DNA of 7,760 nucleotides from Anaerolineae bacterium (GTDB lineage: Bacteria > Chloroflexota > Anaerolineae > JAFGEY01). A model generated the notes under the pieces. That model did not search any database, was not told the DNA's origin, and was given only the letters and a program-made list of their open reading frames with translations. Shown in pieces: positions 5,053 through 7,760 of the stretch. Position 1 is the stretch's first letter; each line of letters begins with the position of its first letter. Made by a program: the position numbers and the translations under genes. The DNA lies in the NCBI GenBank assembly GCA_016931365.1, contig JAFGEY010000164.1, positions 1 to 7,760 of the forward strand, given 5' to 3'.

Positions 5053-6369
5053 TTACTTGATTGGGACGTACACGTACAGTGTCCCCTCTTGAGGATGGGC
5101 CGGATCGAACTCTGCGCCGTACATCTCAAAGTCGGGCGATTGGCCCCACGCATAGCCCGACTGCGGCAGCCAGGTGTGCATCGCATAGTCGTAGGTCTTG
5201 CCGATGTTGCTGAGCTTGGTCTCAAACACGGCGTATTTGGCTTCGGGGACCTGGCGGACGACCATCCCTTCGGGCACGTGCGAGGCGTCGGTGACGGCGA
5301 TGCCAGCGACATACTCGATCTCGCCCCTGTCGTTCATATCCGTGCAGACGCCGTAGGCCCAGTTGTCGGCCTGGTTTTTGAACTCGTGCCAGCGCGGGTT
5401 GAGTCGATCCCACAGGGCGGGGATTTCGCCATGCTCGTTCTTGCCAAAGTAACGCATCCCAATGAGGGTGAATGCCGATTTGGTGACAATTTTGGGTTCC
5501 ATTTCGATCTCCTTTTCTCGTAAGGTCAAGGTGGATAGGACATGTTCGACCGGGCACTGGATCTCGACCACGTAATCTGCCGGATCGATGCCCGGCCCCG
5601 CGCCCTGGAGATAGATCTCGCGGTTGGGCGCGGTGATGCGGTAGCCGTTGGCTTGCATCCACAGGGTGAGTGCGTTGTATGCTTCGCTCAACATCTCGAA
5701 TGGCCCGTGATGGATTGTGCAGGCCATCGTCGGTGCGCCGCGCAAGATGTGCACCGTTGCACGCGGCGTGCTCTCGACCATTGGCGGCTGCTGCATCGGG
5801 ATCTCGACGGCGGCTTCGACATCTACCTCGCCTTCCTGATGCTCATCGTCGTAATAGACGGCGATGTAGGGATACAGGCCGGGGGGCAAGACGCCTTGCC
5901 GTTGCAGGCAGGCGGTCAGCTCCCCAAACAAGCGCCCAATCTGGCCATAATCGGGCAGCGTGTCGCGGATGCCAACCACCATGCGCTGCTCTTCACGCCT
6001 GAGCACGATCTCGTATTCGGGCAGTGCACCCTCGTGCTCGATCTGCATCAGGCGTGCCTCGACGCGGGTCAGCCGTCCCTGCGCTTCCGTCACCTGCTGC
6101 TGCAACTCGACGTGCTTGAGCTTGAGCATCCCGCGCAGTTCGGCGGCCGAGACATCGTCGCTCAAAATGTCGCCGATCTGTTCCAGCGAGAACCCCAGGT
6201 CTTTGAGCGCCAGGATGCGATTTAACCGCGGCAGTTGATCGAGCGCATAATAGCGATAGCTAGTGTAACGGTCGATCCAGACTGGCTTGATCAGGGCCAG
6301 CTTTTCATAGTGCCGCAAGGTTTTCACCGTGACCTGGGCCAGTCTTGAGAACTCGCCGATTTTGAGCAT
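5053..6369 (-). CDS. MerR-family regulator with two GyrI-like effector-binding domains
   Basis: The 438-residue protein starts with a MerR winged helix-turn-helix (1-70: KIGEFSRLAQVTVKTLRHYE, then RYTSYRYY and the IGDIL segment). A coiled-coil dimer helix follows (about 78-112). A first GyrI-like domain (about 118-275, ending YVVEIQCPVE) and a second (about 291-438, ending LYVYVPIK) complete it. The layout up to residue 275 matches BmrR-type multidrug-sensing activators, which bind lipophilic compounds and twist a 19-bp-spaced promoter into an active form. A second ligand domain is unusual; family members with one domain are about 270-290 residues. At the joint, residue 290 is a Met preceded by a strong AAGGAG Shine-Dalgarno, so this looks like two adjacent genes fused in frame, or one gene with two products. 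The start at 6369 has GAGAGG 8 nt upstream. The gene sits between an efflux pump and dinB and is probably autoregulated through the promoter at 6420-6450. Confidence 0.92.
   Translation of the reverse strand: MLKIGEFSRLAQVTVKTLRHYEKLALIKPVWIDRYTSYRYYALDQLPRLNRILALKDLGFSLEQIGDILSDDVSAAELRGMLKLKHVELQQQVTEAQGRLTRVEARLMQIEHEGALPEYEIVLRREEQRMVVGIRDTLPDYGQIGRLFGELTACLQRQGVLPPGLYPYIAVYYDDEHQEGEVDVEAAVEIPMQQPPMVESTPRATVHILRGAPTMACTIHHGPFEMLSEAYNALTLWMQANGYRITAPNREIYLQGAGPGIDPADYVVEIQCPVEHVLSTLTLREKEIEMEPKIVTKSAFTLIGMRYFGKNEHGEIPALWDRLNPRWHEFKNQADNWAYGVCTDMNDRGEIEYVAGIAVTDASHVPEGMVVRQVPEAKYAVFETKLSNIGKTYDYAMHTWLPQSGYAWGQSPDFEMYGAEFDPAHPQEGTLYVYVPIK
5500..5514 (-). promoter_or_regulatory. Internal ribosome-binding site and start codon within merR
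   Basis: On the - strand AAGGAG (5514-5509) is followed by a 6-nt spacer and ATG (5502-5500), in frame with merR. Initiation here would give a 149-residue free-standing GyrI-like protein (5053-5502) consisting of just the second ligand-binding domain. The match is as good as or better than that of any other gene in the window and falls exactly at the domain boundary. It may be a relic of a separate ancestral gene or an active internal start. Confidence 0.65.
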
Positions 6370-6419
6370 ACCAAACGCCTCTCAACCTGTGGCTGTTCAA
6401 TGCTGATCAGCTTGTCTGT

Positions 6420-6450
6420 ATCATACACCCTGACCTTAGGGGAGAGTCAA
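6420..6450 (-). promoter_or_regulatory. MerR-type promoter with 19-bp spacer, driving merR-dinB
   Basis: On the - strand TTGACT (6450-6445) and TATGAT (6425-6420) are good -35 and -10 boxes separated by 19 bp, two more than the optimum. This over-long spacer is the signature of promoters activated by MerR-family regulators. An imperfect dyad fills it (6427-6447, centre 6437; 7 of 10 base pairs match). The -35 box overlaps the stop codon of the upstream transporter gene. Transcription should start near 6413, leaving a leader of about 44 nt; a 10-bp perfect palindrome GCTGATCAGC (6402-6411) lies at that point. Autoregulation by the MerR protein is the natural inference. Confidence 0.78.
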
Positions 6451-7619
6451 GAGGGAACCTGATTTTTGCGCCGTTTTTTCTGCGTCAGCGCATAGGCCAG
6501 AATGCTCGCTGCTCCCAACACAAGCGGCACGGCGAGCAGGCGCAGTCCGGCCTGAAGCGAAAGGGCGTCGGCAATTTGGCCGGTTACCGATGCGCCGATG
6601 CCGCCCGGCACCCAGCCGATGCCCATCACCATTGCTGAAGCGAGCCCGACGTTGCCGGGCCATGTTTCTTGAGCGATGACGATGCTGACCGGGAACATCG
6701 CGCCGACCAGCAAACCTATCGAGGACACAATCGCCCATTGCATCAGACCGGTTGCGTCGACAAAAAGCAGTGCCAGAGGAATGAGCAGGATCAGACAGCC
6801 AAGCAGCAACTGCCAGTGTCCGATGCGATCCGAGATCGATCCACCGAGCAAGCTACCGATGCTTGTAGCCAGCAAAAAGGTGAACATCACTTGCCCGCTG
6901 CGCGTCAGCGACGCACTCTGATCTTTGATCCAGATCGGCAGGTAGGTTTTCATCGAGATATGAAACCAGGCCAGGCACATCACTGCCAGCACAATCAAGG
7001 CCAGGCCCAGGTAATTGCGGTGCATTGGCGCAGATTGGTGTGTTTCGGTCTGCTTTACGGCTGGCCGGACGATGGGGGCAAGTTCGGCCAGGAGCACGGC
7101 GCTCAGGCCTAGTGCGATGGGGATCAGCAACAGCGTGCCGCTCGCGCCCAGCCAGTTCATCCCGGCGGTGATCAGCAACGGGCTTATCGCTGCGCCTATG
7201 TTGCCACCGACGGAAAAGGTCGATATGGCGATGCCTTTGCGCGTGCCCGCGCTGTGGGCGGCAATCACTGCGCCGGGCGGGTGAAAGGCCGCCGATCCCA
7301 GCGCGGCCAACCCGACCAGCGGCACGAGCAGGTGATAGTTGGGGACCAAACCGATCAGCCCCATAGTCAGGCCGATCCAGGCCACGCTGAAAGTGCTCAA
7401 GCGGCGCGGCTGCCACAGGTCGGACATGTACCCGAACAGGGGTTGGGCCAGGCTGGTGCTGACACTGGCGACCAGCGCCAGCACGCCGATCTGGCTGTAG
7501 GAGAGGTGCATTGTGGTCATCAGCACGGGATAGATCACTGGCAGCGCACTGCTGCACAATTCGATCACCAGGTGGCCGAGGGCGATCAAGATGACGGAGC
7601 GGACGGACCGGTTAGGCAT
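6447..7619 (-). CDS. MFS efflux transporter, fosmidomycin-resistance (Fsr)-like
   Basis: The 390-residue protein is very hydrophobic and shows the 12-helix major facilitator layout, with a polar central loop (about 182-202) splitting two halves. Motif-A-like loops are visible after helix 2 (GYMSDLWQPRR, 63-73) and in the second half (GGSISDRIG, 259-267). The segments LGHLVIELCSSALPVIYP (14-31) and GLAALGSAAFHPPGA (103-117), and TFSVGGNIGAAISPL (134-148), strongly resemble the Fsr subfamily, which exports fosmidomycin and related compounds in a proton-driven antiport. The real substrate cannot be told. The ATG at 7619 shares its A with the TGA of the upstream glycosyltransferase (TGATG), so translation is probably coupled. 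The neighbouring MerR-GyrI regulator recalls the pump-regulator pairing of bmr-bmrR, though here the regulator's promoter lies after the pump gene and drives only merR and dinB. Confidence 0.88.
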   Translation of the reverse strand: MPNRSVRSVILIALGHLVIELCSSALPVIYPVLMTTMHLSYSQIGVLALVASVSTSLAQPLFGYMSDLWQPRRLSTFSVAWIGLTMGLIGLVPNYHLLVPLVGLAALGSAAFHPPGAVIAAHSAGTRKGIAISTFSVGGNIGAAISPLLITAGMNWLGASGTLLLIPIALGLSAVLLAELAPIVRPAVKQTETHQSAPMHRNYLGLALIVLAVMCLAWFHISMKTYLPIWIKDQSASLTRSGQVMFTFLLATSIGSLLGGSISDRIGHWQLLLGCLILLIPLALLFVDATGLMQWAIVSSIGLLVGAMFPVSIVIAQETWPGNVGLASAMVMGIGWVPGGIGASVTGQIADALSLQAGLRLLAVPLVLGAASILAYALTQKKRRKNQVPS

Positions 7620-7760
7620 CAGCTTCTTTCGTCATCAAAACCCCGTTTCTCGCCGATCACGTACAGCGGCCGGCCGCGCACCTCGTCATAGATGCGGCCA
7701 ATGTACTCGCCGATGATGCCGAGGGTGATCAACTGGATGCCGCCCATGAACAAGACCATC
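7619..7760 (-). CDS. C-terminal end of a polyprenyl-phosphate glycosyltransferase (GT2, GtrB/ArnC-like), partial
   Basis: Only the last 46 residues are in the window; the gene continues past its right edge. They contain the end of a membrane helix ([12 protein letters not shown]) followed by [18 protein letters not shown], the characteristic tail of family 2 glycosyltransferases that move a sugar from a nucleotide carrier to a polyprenyl phosphate in the inner membrane (GtrB, ArnC, CsbB, dolichol-phosphate mannose synthase type). The sugar cannot be inferred without the catalytic domain. Its TGA (7621-7619) overlaps the transporter ATG by one base, so the two are probably in one operon. This is unexpected functionally and may reflect envelope modification next to efflux, or simple gene packing. 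Confidence 0.8.
   Translation of the reverse strand, partial: MVLFMGGIQLITLGIIGEYIGRIYDEVRGRPLYVIGEKRGFDDERS

Noticed and set aside
4989..5312. Extension of the DinB protein upstream to 5312
   Set aside because: This part overlaps the merR C-terminal domain in another frame, reads through the palindrome, is Ser/Pro/Arg-rich, and the DinB start at 4988 has a good Shine-Dalgarno.
5542..6225. 227-codon + strand frame opposite merR
   Set aside because: It is the antisense shadow of the MerR/GyrI protein, whose domains are clear on the - strand.

Overview
The window looks like part of a moderately GC-rich bacterial chromosome, most plausibly from the Chloroflexota (Anaerolineae or a relative). 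This is an inference from protein flavour: an ABC-F protein with a long arginine-rich linker, a dienelactone-hydrolase tail of the GHF-GTGHWF type, a MerR protein with GyrI-like domains beside a DinB protein, and palindromic intergenic sequence. There are no rRNA or tRNA genes to confirm it. No CRISPR array, transposase or intact insertion sequence was seen.

Left part (1-2440, + strand). A near-consensus promoter (200-227) starts a leader of about 190 nt with a 20-codon ORF (257-319) and two intrinsic terminators in series (351-377 and 391-425). An ABC-F ATPase gene follows (449-2440). The leader holds a chain of mutually exclusive pairings. A 9-bp stem exactly flanks the small ORF, and its 3' half can instead pair with the 5' arm of terminator 1. 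The 3' arm of terminator 1 can in turn pair with the 5' arm of terminator 2. This is the layout expected for ribosome-mediated transcription attenuation, as known for some antibiotic-resistance ABC-F and erm genes. It is the most interesting finding here.

Middle part (2441-4319, genes on the - strand). The ABC-F gene converges on a truncated dienelactone hydrolase: an 80-residue C-terminal fragment with its own ribosome-binding site. Next come a 260-bp AT-richer gap and a class I SAM-dependent methyltransferase (2990-3781). A stretch of about 540 bp without a recognisable gene follows. It contains two inverted repeats, one a bulged attC-like palindrome, and a short coding-like remnant.

Right part (4320-7760, - strand). 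Four genes lie head to tail in transcription order: the end of a polyprenyl-phosphate glycosyltransferase, an Fsr-like MFS efflux transporter, a MerR-family regulator with two GyrI-like ligand-binding domains, and a DinB-family protein. The glycosyltransferase stop and the transporter start overlap (TGATG). A MerR-type promoter with a 19-bp spacer lies between the transporter and merR; its -35 box overlaps the transporter stop codon. A perfect 32-bp palindrome lies between merR and dinB. The merR gene also has a strong internal Shine-Dalgarno/ATG at its domain junction, so it looks like a recent fusion or a gene with two products.

Taken together, the window is rich in functions that respond to small toxic molecules: ribosome protection, efflux, ligand-sensing regulation, methylation and a DinB-type enzyme. 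That shared theme is an inference; no single gene proves it.
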